From: JALYXI01 sp963716685
GTDB taxonomy: Bacteria; Acidobacteriota; Terriglobia; Bryobacterales; Bryobacteraceae
Length of the DNA stretch: 64,000 nucleotides
NCBI GenBank assembly: GCA_963716685.1
Contig: CAVQTR010000006.1
Coordinates: forward strand, 434,001 to 498,000
Reading direction: 5' to 3'
Both the position numbers and the translations under genes were made by a program. Of the stretch, positions 55,191 to 63,870 are shown one piece after another. Every line of letters begins with the position of its first letter. Position 1 is the first letter of the stretch. The notes under the pieces are model-generated. The model was given only the letters and a program-made list of their open reading frames with translations. It was not told where the DNA came from and made no database searches.

Positions 55191-58100
55191 AACTCCAGCC
55201 GCAGACTAATCTGCGCTCGGCGGGCATTCGTCCCATCCGGGAACCCGCTCGATGCCGTGTACCCGCCGAGACCGTTGGAAGGACTGATGTTTAGACCGCT
55301 CGCCGCAAAACCCTGCGTCGTCTCGCCCGTATACGTGATCGTATTCGTCAGATTGAAAACTTCGAAGTTAAAGAGCGCCCGAAAGTGTTCCTTGAACGGA
55401 AATATCTTGGTTAACCGAACATCGGTTCGGTAAGAATTAGGCAGACGCAACGTATTCAGGCCCAGGTATGGCACGCGGCCGGATCCGCCGAAACCGTTCA
55501 GCGTACCCGTATACGCCAGACCCGAAGGCAACCCCAGCTGCGTGATCTGCGCCGTCGTCAGATTGCCCGTCACGCTGAGCGATTCCGTCAGCGGCAGGCC
55601 CGTAGCGATGGTGGTCAGGCTGGCAAGCTGCCAGTTGTTCACCACCATCCGCGAAAACAGATCCGTGCGGCTGGTGAACCGCGGAGAGTAGATCCAGTTA
55701 ATCACCAGGCGCTGGCGCTGGTCGTTCGAGGCATCGCCTTTCTCCGCCTGATAGTTTCCGTTGAAGAGTGTTGTCGGCGAGTTGTTCCCCAGAAACAGAT
55801 TGCTCCCCGCACTTCCCATGTTGGTATCAATCGCGTGAGACCAGGTATAAGACAGGCCGCCCTCGATTCCGTGAGAGTAACGATGCTGCAGCTGCACAGC
55901 CAGCCCGTTGTAAAAGCTATTGCCCCCGTTATCCACCTCCAGAATGCGAGCAAAGTTTGGGTTCAGCTTATCCGAAGATAGATAGACCGGCGTTGTATAA
56001 CTCCCCACCTGAGTTCCGGCTGAATTCAGGATGTTGTACGTGATGCTGTGGCTCGGCAGATTGGGCAGATTCAGGTCACGTACGGTGAGCATCTCTGCCG
56101 CGCGGCTCCACAGATAGCTGACCGTAAGCGAGGTTTTGGCCCCCAGCGCGCGCTGGATCGAAAGATTCCCCTGCTCGCTGTACGGAGTTCGAAGATGGTT
56201 CTGCGCGAAGCCGATCGTGGCCGCGCCGGGCGTACCCGCGGGCGATGTCAGCAGCTGCGGGAAGAGCGGCGAGACGGCTGTCTGTGACGCAATGGAAGGC
56301 TGCAGTGTCAGAGACACCTGATACAGATTATTGGTCGTGAACAGCGAGTTGATCATCGCTCCGGGATACCGGGCGTAGTAGATCCCGTAACCTCCGCGCA
56401 GCACCGTGTCTTTGTCGATGTTATAGGCGAAGCCAAGCCGGGGAGCAAAATCGCGCCCATAGTCCGGAATGCGGCTGGTCTGCGGATACGCGGGGTTCAC
56501 CAGCGGCGGATTGGGCAGGAACGTTCGTTCGTAACGCAGCCCGTAGTACAAAGTCAGGTTGTCCCGCACCCGGAACTGATCCTGCGCATAGAAGTTCAAC
56601 TCATTGATGTAGGCGTCCACGGCGCGCGTCCCGAACGCCTGCGAAAACGAAGTATAGTTCTTCGCGCCGGTGGTGTTGCCGGAATAATCCAGCGCAAATG
56701 CATTGGCATTGGGATAGGTATAGCTTCCGTTGCCGTTGACCAGCTGATTGGTGTAATCCTCTGTGTTGAAGTACTGCACGCCGAATTTGAAGTTGTGCCG
56801 GCCCTGTGTATACGACAGGTTATCGTCCATCTCGAAGCGGCTTTCGCTTGGCTGGATTCGCGGAAGATAGTTGCCGGAACCGATTGCCTGTCCATTCACC
56901 GAAACACTCAGCGCCCCGTAAACAGGATCAAGCAGGTTGTTGTTCACAGAGTCGGACTGGCGGTCTTTGAACCAGCCAAAGCGGACTTCATTCACCAGCT
57001 TGCCCGAAGCCGGAGTGAACGTCCAGTTGGCACGCCCGTAGCGAACTCCCACGTCGTCCAGGCCGTTGCTGTTGATCGCTCCTCCGCTGGTCACCACCGC
57101 TCCCGTTTGGATGCCGTTTGGCGATCGGAAGTGCTCGTAGTTGAAATCGAAGCTGAAGGAGTTCAGGTCGTTCGGGCGCAAGTCAATCTTGCCGAAGAAG
57201 GTCTGTTGGTCGGCAGTACGCGGCAGCACGCCGAAGAACCGCGGCAGGATCGCGTTGATGGCGGCACACTGCGCTGCACTGGCAGCTGGCAAACCGCCGC
57301 CCGCGACCCCGCAGCCCACCCACGTTTGCGTGTTCGAGTTCACCGCGGTCGGACGGATGATGCTCGAAATCAGCGGGAAGTCCCGCAACTGCTCTTCCGT
57401 ATTGAAGAAGTAGAACAGATGGTTCTTTACGATGGGGCCGTTGGTGCTGCCGCCAAACTGGTGGCGTTCCTCCGACGGGTTGATCGTCGAGAACGGATCG
57501 CGCGCATCGAAATTCTGATTGCGGAAAAACTCGAACGCCGTGCCGTGCACCTGATTCGTGCCGCTTCGCGTTACCGTATTCACCACTCCGCCCAGCGCCC
57601 GCCCGTACTCTGCGGAATAGGCATCAGACAACACCTGAAACTCCTGCACGGCATCCTGCGAAATCTGGGTCGGCACCCGCGTGCGTCCTGCATTCTCGTT
57701 ATAGAACGTCTCGGTGGTGTCGTTCCCGTCAGTCATGAAGTCATTGCCACCAGGGATGCCGCGGAAACTCAGCAGGCCGAAGGTACCGTCTGGAACAACC
57801 CCAGGAGTCAGCAGAACGAAAGAGTCCACGCGGCGGCCGTTGATCGGCAGGTTGTCAATCTGAGTCTGAGTCACATTCTGCGAGACATCTGTCTTGATGT
57901 CCACCGTGCTCACATCGCTCACGTCCACCTGAGTGGCAGCAACGGCCACCTGTAGCCGTCCATTCAGGTTCAGCTGCTGTCCCACATTCAGAGTTGCCGC
58001 GGTGTTCTGGAAGGTTGCGAAACCCTGAGCGGTAATCGTCACGATATAGCCGGAGGCTGGTGGCAAAGCGGCGAAGTTAAACACACCGGCTCCGGACGTC

Positions 58101-58269
58101 TTAACAGAACGATGAATACCGATGCGGTTGTTCTCGACAGTAACCGATGCGCCAGGGATCGTGGCGCCTGTTGGATCCGTAACAGTCCCGATGATCCCTG
58201 CCTGTCCTGCGGCCACCTGACCGAAATGCGGCGTGACTGCACAGCAATGCCGCGATGATCAGGCAGCAT
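55187..58269 (-). CDS. Oar-like TonB-dependent receptor, two frameshifts at its N-terminus
   Basis: About 1026 residues. The regulatory domain starts GIIGTVTDPTGATIPGASVTV; plug motifs are LLSFRGIPGGNDFMTDGNDTTE and YGRALGGVVNTVTRSGTNQVHG; the barrel ends QISLRLEF with a terminal Phe. The open frame alone lacks a leader. Removing one base at 58262-58263 and one at 58224-58226 gives an ATG at 58269 with MLLIIAALLCSHAAFGQVAAG, an excellent signal peptide. The length is two over a multiple of three, as expected. It lies downstream of the enolase-superfamily gene. Confidence 0.85.
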
Positions 58270-58301
58270 TTTCAGCACGTCCCGTGCGGGTTAGCTTTTT
58301 C

Positions 58302-59651
58302 TCAACTCCAAAGCCGATCGTTGGCGCGCTCTTTATCCCACTGCGTCGTGGGTTCAAAGTAGCCGGGCTCCATTAAGTGCTGCTTCATCACGTCGTCGTT
58401 CAGAGTGACTCCCAGGCCGGGCTTCTCCGGAACCGTGATGAAGCCCTGATTGACAATCGGTTTCTCCACGCCGGAGACCAGATCGCCCCACCACGGCACA
58501 TCGACCGAGTGGTTCTCCAGCACCAGGAAGTTCTCCGTAGCCGCCGCGCAATGCACGTTCGCCATACAGCTCACAGGCGACCCGGCGAAGTGCATCGCCA
58601 TCGGCAATCCGTACTCCTGCGCCAGATCGCCGATCTTCTTGGTTTCCAGCAGGCCTCCCGAGGTAGCCAGATCGGGATGCAGAATATCCACGGCATGGTT
58701 GCGCGCCAACTCCGCGAAGCCTTCTTTCAGATAAATGTCTTCCCCTGTTGCCAATGGGATATTTACCTGGTCCGAGATCTTCTTCAGCAGCTCGGTATAG
58801 TTCCACGGGACCATGTCTTCCAGCCATGCCATGTTGTACTTCTCGAGCGCCTTGCCCAGCCGGATACAGGAATTCACGCCGATGTGTCCGAAGTGGTCTG
58901 CGGAGAGCGGCACTTCCATTCCCACCTGCTCGCGCACGGTCGCCACATACTGCACCATCGTGTCGACACCCTTTTCCGTCAATTCGATGCCGGTAAACAT
59001 GTGCTGCGTGCGGTCGCCCAGCGAAAGCGACGCGCCCTTCGGCATCGTGATCGTCCCCGGCACATTCGCCATCAGATCGATTCCCAGATCCATCTTGAGC
59101 CACGTGAATCCCTGGTCGCGTCGCTCACGTAACCGCTTGCCGTAAATCTGCGGGTCGGGGGATTCGGTGGTATCGGCATAGCAGCGGATCTTATCGCGGA
59201 ACTTGCCGCCCAGCAGTTGGTATGCCGGCACATTGTAGACCTTGCCCGCGATGTCCCAAAGCGCCATCTCCACCCCGCAAACGCCGCCCGCCTGCCGGGA
59301 TTGCCCGCCAAACTGCTTGATCTTGCGAAAGATCTTGTCCACGTTGCAGGGGTTCTCGCCCAGCAACCGGCTCTTCAGCATCAGAGCGTAGGTCTTGCTC
59401 GCGCCATCGCGAACTTCGCCCAGCCCATAGACGCCCTGATTGGTATCGATGCGGATGATGGGACAGATCATGGGCGCGCGCCAGATGGTGGCGACGCGCA
59501 GATCGGTAATCTTCAGGTCGGAGGGTTTGGAGTTGGAGTTGACGTGGTTTTGGTAGGCAACAAGGCTGTCTTCCGCCCAAAACGACGACGCAGCAACTCC
59601 GGCGCCTGCCAGCAAAGAGCGGCGGCTGATTCTCGGCGAAGAGGTCGACAT
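58302..59651 (-). CDS. Tat-exported enolase-superfamily enzyme (sugar-acid dehydratase-like)
   Basis: A 449-residue enolase-superfamily protein. The leader RISRRSLLAGAGVAASSF is a twin-arginine signal. Motifs: GVCGVEMALWDIAGKVYNVPAYQLLGG, FTWLKMDLG, ADHFGHIGVNSCIRL (Asp ligand), AWLEDMVPWN (Glu ligand), PLATGEDIY (Glu), DILHPDLATSGGL and MAMHFAGSPVSCM. The His/Asp pattern resembles the mandelate racemase/galactonate dehydratase branch. It may dehydrate a sugar acid in the periplasm; substrate uncertain. TAGAAT lies 7 nt before the ATG. A TonB receptor gene follows 32 nt downstream on the same strand. Confidence 0.85.
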   Translation of the reverse strand: MSTSSPRISRRSLLAGAGVAASSFWAEDSLVAYQNHVNSNSKPSDLKITDLRVATIWRAPMICPIIRIDTNQGVYGLGEVRDGASKTYALMLKSRLLGENPCNVDKIFRKIKQFGGQSRQAGGVCGVEMALWDIAGKVYNVPAYQLLGGKFRDKIRCYADTTESPDPQIYGKRLRERRDQGFTWLKMDLGIDLMANVPGTITMPKGASLSLGDRTQHMFTGIELTEKGVDTMVQYVATVREQVGMEVPLSADHFGHIGVNSCIRLGKALEKYNMAWLEDMVPWNYTELLKKISDQVNIPLATGEDIYLKEGFAELARNHAVDILHPDLATSGGLLETKKIGDLAQEYGLPMAMHFAGSPVSCMANVHCAAATENFLVLENHSVDVPWWGDLVSGVEKPIVNQGFITVPEKPGLGVTLNDDVMKQHLMEPGYFEPTTQWDKERANDRLWS

Positions 59652-59658
59652 GCCCGGT

Positions 59659-59664
59659 ATTCTA
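59659..59664 (-). promoter_or_regulatory. TAGAAT -10 box of the Tat-exported enolase-superfamily gene
   Basis: On the minus strand TAGAAT is followed by 7 nt and the ATG at 59651, without a ribosome site. Confidence 0.5.
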
Positions 59665-59680
59665 TACCCGGCCGTCCAAC

Positions 59681-59710
59681 AAAAAAAGGCGGACCCGAAG
59701 GCCCGCCTTT
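59681..59710 (-). terminator. Rho-independent terminator of the Gly/Tyr-rich protein gene
   Basis: On the minus strand AAAGGCGGGCC (59710-59700) pairs with GGTCCGCCTTT (59695-59685) around TTCG, followed by an uninterrupted T run (59687-59681). It lies 25 bp after the stop at 59736. Confidence 0.85.
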
Positions 59711-59735
59711 CTCGAAAAAACTGAATGAAACCGGC

Positions 59736-60107
59736 TTACCGGCGTCCTGAGTGGCCGCCGCGGGCGAACCCGCCGCCCCGGTAACCGCCGCCTGCGTAAC
59801 CGCGGCCGCCGTAATAGCCGCGTCCGTAAACGCCGATGCCGCCGCCGTAGTAGCCGTAGCTGCCGACATACCCGTACGGATACGGATAAACCGGGGCCGG
59901 AGCCACGTAGCCGTATGCCGGAGCCGGATAGGGCTCAGCGTAGTAAGGGGCTGCCGGGTAGCCATAAACCGGGGCCGGAACGCCTACCCCGATCACAGGT
60001 CCACCGATTGCCACGCCAAAACGAACGGCCGCGCTGGCCTTTGGCGGATTCGCCAGGACCAGGAACGCGAAAAGGGCGAGTACCGAAATTCCGATTTTCT
60101 TGCTCAT
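59736..60107 (-). CDS. Small exported Gly/Tyr/Pro-rich protein
   Basis: A 123-residue protein with a signal peptide (ISVLALFAFLVLANPPKASA). The mature part is low complexity: Pro/Tyr/Ala repeats (YGYPAAPYYAEPYPAPAYGY) and then Gly/Tyr/Arg repeats (YGGRGYAGGGYRGGGF). Possibly structural or cell-surface; no catalytic motif. A GGGAGGC ribosome site is 5 nt from the ATG, and a clear terminator follows. Confidence 0.75.
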   Translation of the reverse strand: MSKKIGISVLALFAFLVLANPPKASAAVRFGVAIGGPVIGVGVPAPVYGYPAAPYYAEPYPAPAYGYVAPAPVYPYPYGYVGSYGYYGGGIGVYGRGYYGGRGYAGGGYRGGGFARGGHSGRR

Positions 60108-60237
60108 ATTAAGCCTCCCGAAAGAACCTTGTTTCTTCTTCCTTCACCCAATTGGACGCGCCCCCTGCCCGTCCGGATTCGTCGCGGAAAGGGTGTGAAA
60201 ACACTTTAATCGTTGCTATGTTTGTTGCTGAAACGGC

Positions 60238-61170
60238 ATGGCAGAACAATCCTTCGACCCCGGCTTAACGCAGCAGTACGGCGGCTCCATCAACCGTTTC
60301 ATCGGCAAGGACGGCACCTTTAACGTGCAGCGCCGCGGAACCCGGCTGCTGGATACCAACCTCTACCTTTTCCTGATCAGAATCCCCTGGCCGGCGTTCT
60401 TCGCTTTGGTCCTGCTCGCGTATGTCATTGCGAATACGATGTTTGCGGGCCTGTATTGCGCGCTCGGGGTCGACAATCTGAAAGGCGCCGACGTTTCCTC
60501 CACCAAAAGCGCCTTCACCAGCGCCTTCTTCTTCAGCAGCCAGACACTCACCACGGTCGGCTACGGCAGCATCTCGCCGAACAGCCTCGGCACCAATCTG
60601 GTCTCCGCCTTTGAAGCTCTGCTGGGTTTGATGGGTTTCGCGGTCGCCACCGGACTTCTGGTCGGGCGCGTTTCCCGTCCCTCCGCCAAACTGGCGTTCA
60701 GCGACTCGATTCTCATTTCACCTTACAACGACGGCACCAGCCTGCAGTTCCGAATCGCCAACCAGCGCTCCAACAGCATCATGGAACTGGAGGCCAAAGT
60801 CATGCTGATGACCGTCGACGAAACCTCCAACGGCCTGAAGCGCGACTACGCCGTCCTGCGGCTGGAGCGGCCCGGCATTTACTTTTTCCCGCTCACCTGG
60901 ACCGTCGTTCACCCCATCGATCACCGCAGTCCCCTTTGGGCGAAAACGGCCCAGGATCTCAGCCGCCTCCAGGCCGAAGTTTTGATCCTGATCAAAGGCT
61001 TCGACGAGACTTTCAGCCAGATCGTCCACGCCCGCTATTCCTACCGCTTCGATGAGATCGTCTGGGGAGCGTCCTTTGCCCCCGCGTTCCATGTCGGCGA
61101 AGAGGGCAATCTGGTGCTGGAAGTGGACCGCGTGGGCGAACTCAGGAATTCCAACCCTGCGCTTCCCTGA
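60238..61170 (+). CDS. Inward-rectifier potassium channel, KirBac type
   Basis: A 310-residue tetrameric K+ channel of the inner membrane. An amphipathic slide helix (DTNLYLFLIRIPWPAFF, about 39-55), outer helix (about 52-75), pore helix and selectivity filter TVGYG (106-110), inner helix (about 125-145) and a cytoplasmic immunoglobulin-like domain (SRPSAKLAFSDSILISPYND...; FEVEARYSYRFDEIVWGASF-type ending). All are as in KirBac1.1/3.1. A TATGTT box lies 15 nt before the ATG. Its 3' end overlaps the convergent DinB/YfiT gene by 29 bp. Confidence 0.94.
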   Translation: MAEQSFDPGLTQQYGGSINRFIGKDGTFNVQRRGTRLLDTNLYLFLIRIPWPAFFALVLLAYVIANTMFAGLYCALGVDNLKGADVSSTKSAFTSAFFFSSQTLTTVGYGSISPNSLGTNLVSAFEALLGLMGFAVATGLLVGRVSRPSAKLAFSDSILISPYNDGTSLQFRIANQRSNSIMELEAKVMLMTVDETSNGLKRDYAVLRLERPGIYFFPLTWTVVHPIDHRSPLWAKTAQDLSRLQAEVLILIKGFDETFSQIVHARYSYRFDEIVWGASFAPAFHVGEEGNLVLEVDRVGELRNSNPALP

Positions 61171-61672
61171 GGTTTGTGATCTGCGCCGCGTGGTGCTTTC
61201 CGTGCCAGGCATACAGCTGCAGCGCCTTTTCCAGCTTCACCGGTCCCATTTCCGGATGCCGGTACGTGCGCTGCCAGTCTGCGTCGCTGAACGTCCGCAG
61301 CAGCATCACCCAGCGCTGGTGCAGCGGTTCCAATAAAGCCAGCGAAATATCAGGCGGCGCAGTGAGCGCATCCGGCAACTGTGCCCAGACTGCTTCGGGA
61401 TACGGCTTGACCTCGGGCTCTTCCTCCGTCAGCGCCCGGCGGAAGCGAATGTAGCTGTGCATGTGGCTGTCCGCCACGTGGTGAACCACCTGCCGCACCG
61501 TCCATCCGCCTTCCCGGTAAGGTGTATCCAGCTGATTCGGCTTCAGATTCCGGATCGCATCGCCCAGGCGCGCGGGCGTCTGCTCAATTTCTTCGATCCA
61601 CTGCGTGCGCTGCGCGGAATCGGGCTCGGCGGCGGGTGTGAACCTGCCAATCGGATAGCGAGGGTCGGCCAT
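61142..61672 (-). CDS. DinB/YfiT-family metal-dependent protein
   Basis: A 176-residue protein of the DinB four-helix fold, YfiT (bacillithiol transferase-like) branch: YPIGRFTP at the start, then GGWTVRQVVHHVADSHMHSYIRF (first metal His) and LYAWHGKHHAAQITNLRE (two further His). Thiol transfer is the known activity of relatives, but this organism need not make bacillithiol, so the co-substrate is open. Start at 61672 is fixed by a TAGACT box 7 nt upstream. The divergent ferredoxin ATG is 13 bp away. Confidence 0.85.
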   Translation of the reverse strand: MADPRYPIGRFTPAAEPDSAQRTQWIEEIEQTPARLGDAIRNLKPNQLDTPYREGGWTVRQVVHHVADSHMHSYIRFRRALTEEEPEVKPYPEAVWAQLPDALTAPPDISLALLEPLHQRWVMLLRTFSDADWQRTYRHPEMGPVKLEKALQLYAWHGKHHAAQITNLREAQGWNS

Positions 61673-61685
61673 ACGCTCTAGTCTA
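61672..61685. promoter_or_regulatory. Interlocked divergent leaderless promoters
   Basis: Plus strand: TACGCT (61672-61677), 7 nt, ATG at 61685. Minus strand: TAGACT (61685-61680), 7 nt, ATG at 61672. Each -10 box overlaps the other gene's start codon, so both promoters fit into about 16 bp. Confidence 0.6.
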
Positions 61686-62101
61686 TGATGGAGATGGTGC
61701 CCAAAGTAACCTTCCTGCCGGCGAACGAAACGTTTGAATTTGAGTCCGGCAAGCTGCCGTATCACGAGCACGGCAAACCCGAATCGCTGCTCGACCTGGC
61801 GATTAACTTCGGCTTTCATCTGGAACATGCGTGCGGCGGAAACTGCGCCTGCACCACCTGCCACGTTGTGGTCAAAAGCGGTGGCCAGAATCTGTCCGAA
61901 GAGGATGACGACGAAATCGACCGCTGCGAAACGGCTGCGGATTATCAGGTTGGCTCGCGCTTAGGATGCCAGGCAATTGTGAAGGGCGATGTGGTGGTCG
62001 AAATCCCGCACTGGAACCGCAACTACATCAGCGAGGGCGGCTCCTCCATCCTCGGCAACGCCATTCCTCCCCCCAAAGTCCGCGGCATCAGCGCGGAATA
62101 G
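61685..62101 (+). CDS. fdx: [2Fe-2S] ferredoxin, adrenodoxin/Isc type
   Basis: A 138-residue ferredoxin with cluster ligands C50, C56 and C59 in HACGGNCACTTCH and a fourth Cys in GSRLGCQAI; the C-x5-C-x2-C spacing is the adrenodoxin/Isc-ferredoxin pattern. An acidic stretch (LSEEDDDEIDRCE) is typical of the partner-binding face. It supplies electrons for iron-sulphur assembly or an oxygenase. No isc genes are adjacent. A C-terminal extension of about 30 residues follows the core. The 3' end overlaps the convergent gene by 14 bp. Confidence 0.92.
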   Translation: MMEMVPKVTFLPANETFEFESGKLPYHEHGKPESLLDLAINFGFHLEHACGGNCACTTCHVVVKSGGQNLSEEDDDEIDRCETAADYQVGSRLGCQAIVKGDVVVEIPHWNRNYISEGGSSILGNAIPPPKVRGISAE

Positions 62102-63032
62102 GCGGCGGCGCAGGAGGTCTGTGGGGCGTCGATCCTGAGCCGAACATCTGCACCAGGCGGTCGATAAGCTCCTGCGGGATGTCGGCCTTAATGCGGATGT
62201 TGCGGGCCTCTCGCTCCACCTGAATGCCGTCCCAGATCCGCAGCAGTTCCGGCTGGCTGTCCGGAACGCTCAGGCGTCCGAAACCGATCAGGCCGCGCGC
62301 GGCATCCGCCAGGTTTTTGGCATCCAGGTCCGTGCGGCAGCTCCCTTCTGCAATCGCGCTCAGCCCGCGGCTGAGGTTGGCTTCAAAGGCGGTGTTCTGC
62401 AACGTGCGGAAGATCTTGCCGAAATTGGCGGCATTGCCCGAATCCGGAATGTTGTTGGCGATGAAATCGGCACCGCCGAGCGACACCGCCCAAAGCTGAA
62501 ACTGGATCGGAACCGCGCGCGCCTTCGCCAGCAGAGCGGTCGCGCCTTCGCGGCTTCCGGCCTTATACTGATCGAGCGCTTCGTGCATGGTCGAGATCGG
62601 TCCGGCCACCGCCAACGTTGGATCCAGAATGCAAAAACCGGAATCCTCTCCATCGTTCGCGTAGATCACGTAGCCGTGATAGCTGACCTTCCGGATGTCT
62701 TTGAGCCTCGCGACATTGTCGGTGACATGGAAGGACCCGCGCGCCAGCAGAATGCCGTTCTTCGCTTTGGCGCTGGACGCCACCAGCAGATCACGCACGT
62801 CGCGCCGGGGGTCAAATCCGGTAGTGGCCGCAAATTCGTCCAGCTGATCGAACTTCTCCCGTACCACCAGACGCTGATACAGCGGCGTGCCTTTCAACTG
62901 ATCCATGCGTGCGCCGAACAGGGAGACGGAATCGGCCGGAACCAGCCGCGCGAGCACGTTATCCACGCGCTCCTCCGACCGGCAGAACGGAAGCACGGCG
63001 ATCATCACCAGAAACGGAAGAGCCCGGGTCAT
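62088..63032 (-). CDS. Exported protein of unknown function next to an ABC exporter
   Basis: A 314-residue protein with a leader (MTRALPFLVMIAVLPFCRS). The rest is a mixed alpha/beta body (NVLARLVPADSVSLFGARMDQL..., VAGPISTMHEALDQY) resembling acidobacterial periplasmic proteins of unknown role; the C-terminus is a Pro-rich tail (PHRPPAPPPIPR). Its ATG at 63032 is one base after the stop of the ABC permease gene, so the three genes form one operon. It may be an accessory of the exporter. Confidence 0.7.
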   Translation of the reverse strand: MTRALPFLVMIAVLPFCRSEERVDNVLARLVPADSVSLFGARMDQLKGTPLYQRLVVREKFDQLDEFAATTGFDPRRDVRDLLVASSAKAKNGILLARGSFHVTDNVARLKDIRKVSYHGYVIYANDGEDSGFCILDPTLAVAGPISTMHEALDQYKAGSREGATALLAKARAVPIQFQLWAVSLGGADFIANNIPDSGNAANFGKIFRTLQNTAFEANLSRGLSAIAEGSCRTDLDAKNLADAARGLIGFGRLSVPDSQPELLRIWDGIQVEREARNIRIKADIPQELIDRLVQMFGSGSTPHRPPAPPPIPR

Positions 63033-63033
63033 G

Positions 63034-63870
63034 TTAGTAGTTCTTTCGCTGAAACAAATAAAGGCCGCAGCCAAGGCACACCAGTCCGAATAGAGCCGTG
63101 GTCCACAACGGCATCCACGATTCCACCGGCTGGCCCAGAACGATGCGCCGCAGCATCTGCCCCAGATCGACCGCCTTCGGCAGCGCGTAATAAAGCCCGC
63201 GCACCACATCCCGCGACCATTCGGAACTCAGCAGCTTCGTCAGGCCGGTCCGGAACGACAGAATCACGCTGATGATCATCAGCCCAAACGTGACCATGGT
63301 CGCCACCACCGCGCTGTCCCACAGTACGCCCACCAGCAGCACCACTGCCAGGTAGACGCTGAACATGAACACGGTCAGAATGCTGCCCCACAGAAAACCC
63401 GCTGTCCACACGCCGGTTTTCACTCCGAAGATGATCCAGAGCGCCAGAACGGGGTAGAAAATGTTGAGCGCGATCAGAAGCAGGTTGCCCAGATAGCGTC
63501 CCAGCAGGATGTGAAAGCGCTCCACCGGTTTCGAAAGCAGCAGTTCGATGCGGCCGGGCTCGAAGATCGTCGGAATCAGTCCGGCCGATGCCAGCACCGC
63601 CAACAGCATGCCGAAACCGTACAGCGTCGCCGCAATGGCCGCGTGCGCCTGACGCACCATCAAGTCCACATCCTGCGCGCGGCCGCTGTTGCCGAACAGG
63701 CTGACCGTGGCGAGCGAGCCGGCGACGATGTCGACTTTGACGATCAGGAGGACGAACAAAATCAGCGCTGTGGAGCAGCCGAAGAAGCCCCAGACGATCT
63801 TGCGCGCGGACGCTTCGCGGAAAGTGTCCACAATCAGTGCGGAGGTTTGCACCGCCACTCTATTTGGCAC
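63034..63870 (-). CDS. ABC-2 type transporter permease
   Basis: A 278-residue membrane protein with about six hydrophobic helices (FFGCSTALILFVLLIVKVDI; AAIAATLYGFGMLLAVLASAGLIP; LLIALNIFYPVLALWIIFG; LTVFMFSVYLAVVLLVGVLW; MVTFGLMIISVILSF; LFGLVCLGCGLYLF). The segment PGRIELLLSKPVERFHILLGRYLGN is typical of ABC-2 permeases. GTG start overlapping the end of the upstream ATPase gene by 11 bp. Substrate unknown. Confidence 0.88.
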   Translation of the reverse strand: MPNRVAVQTSALIVDTFREASARKIVWGFFGCSTALILFVLLIVKVDIVAGSLATVSLFGNSGRAQDVDLMVRQAHAAIAATLYGFGMLLAVLASAGLIPTIFEPGRIELLLSKPVERFHILLGRYLGNLLLIALNIFYPVLALWIIFGVKTGVWTAGFLWGSILTVFMFSVYLAVVLLVGVLWDSAVVATMVTFGLMIISVILSFRTGLTKLLSSEWSRDVVRGLYYALPKAVDLGQMLRRIVLGQPVESWMPLWTTALFGLVCLGCGLYLFQRKNY

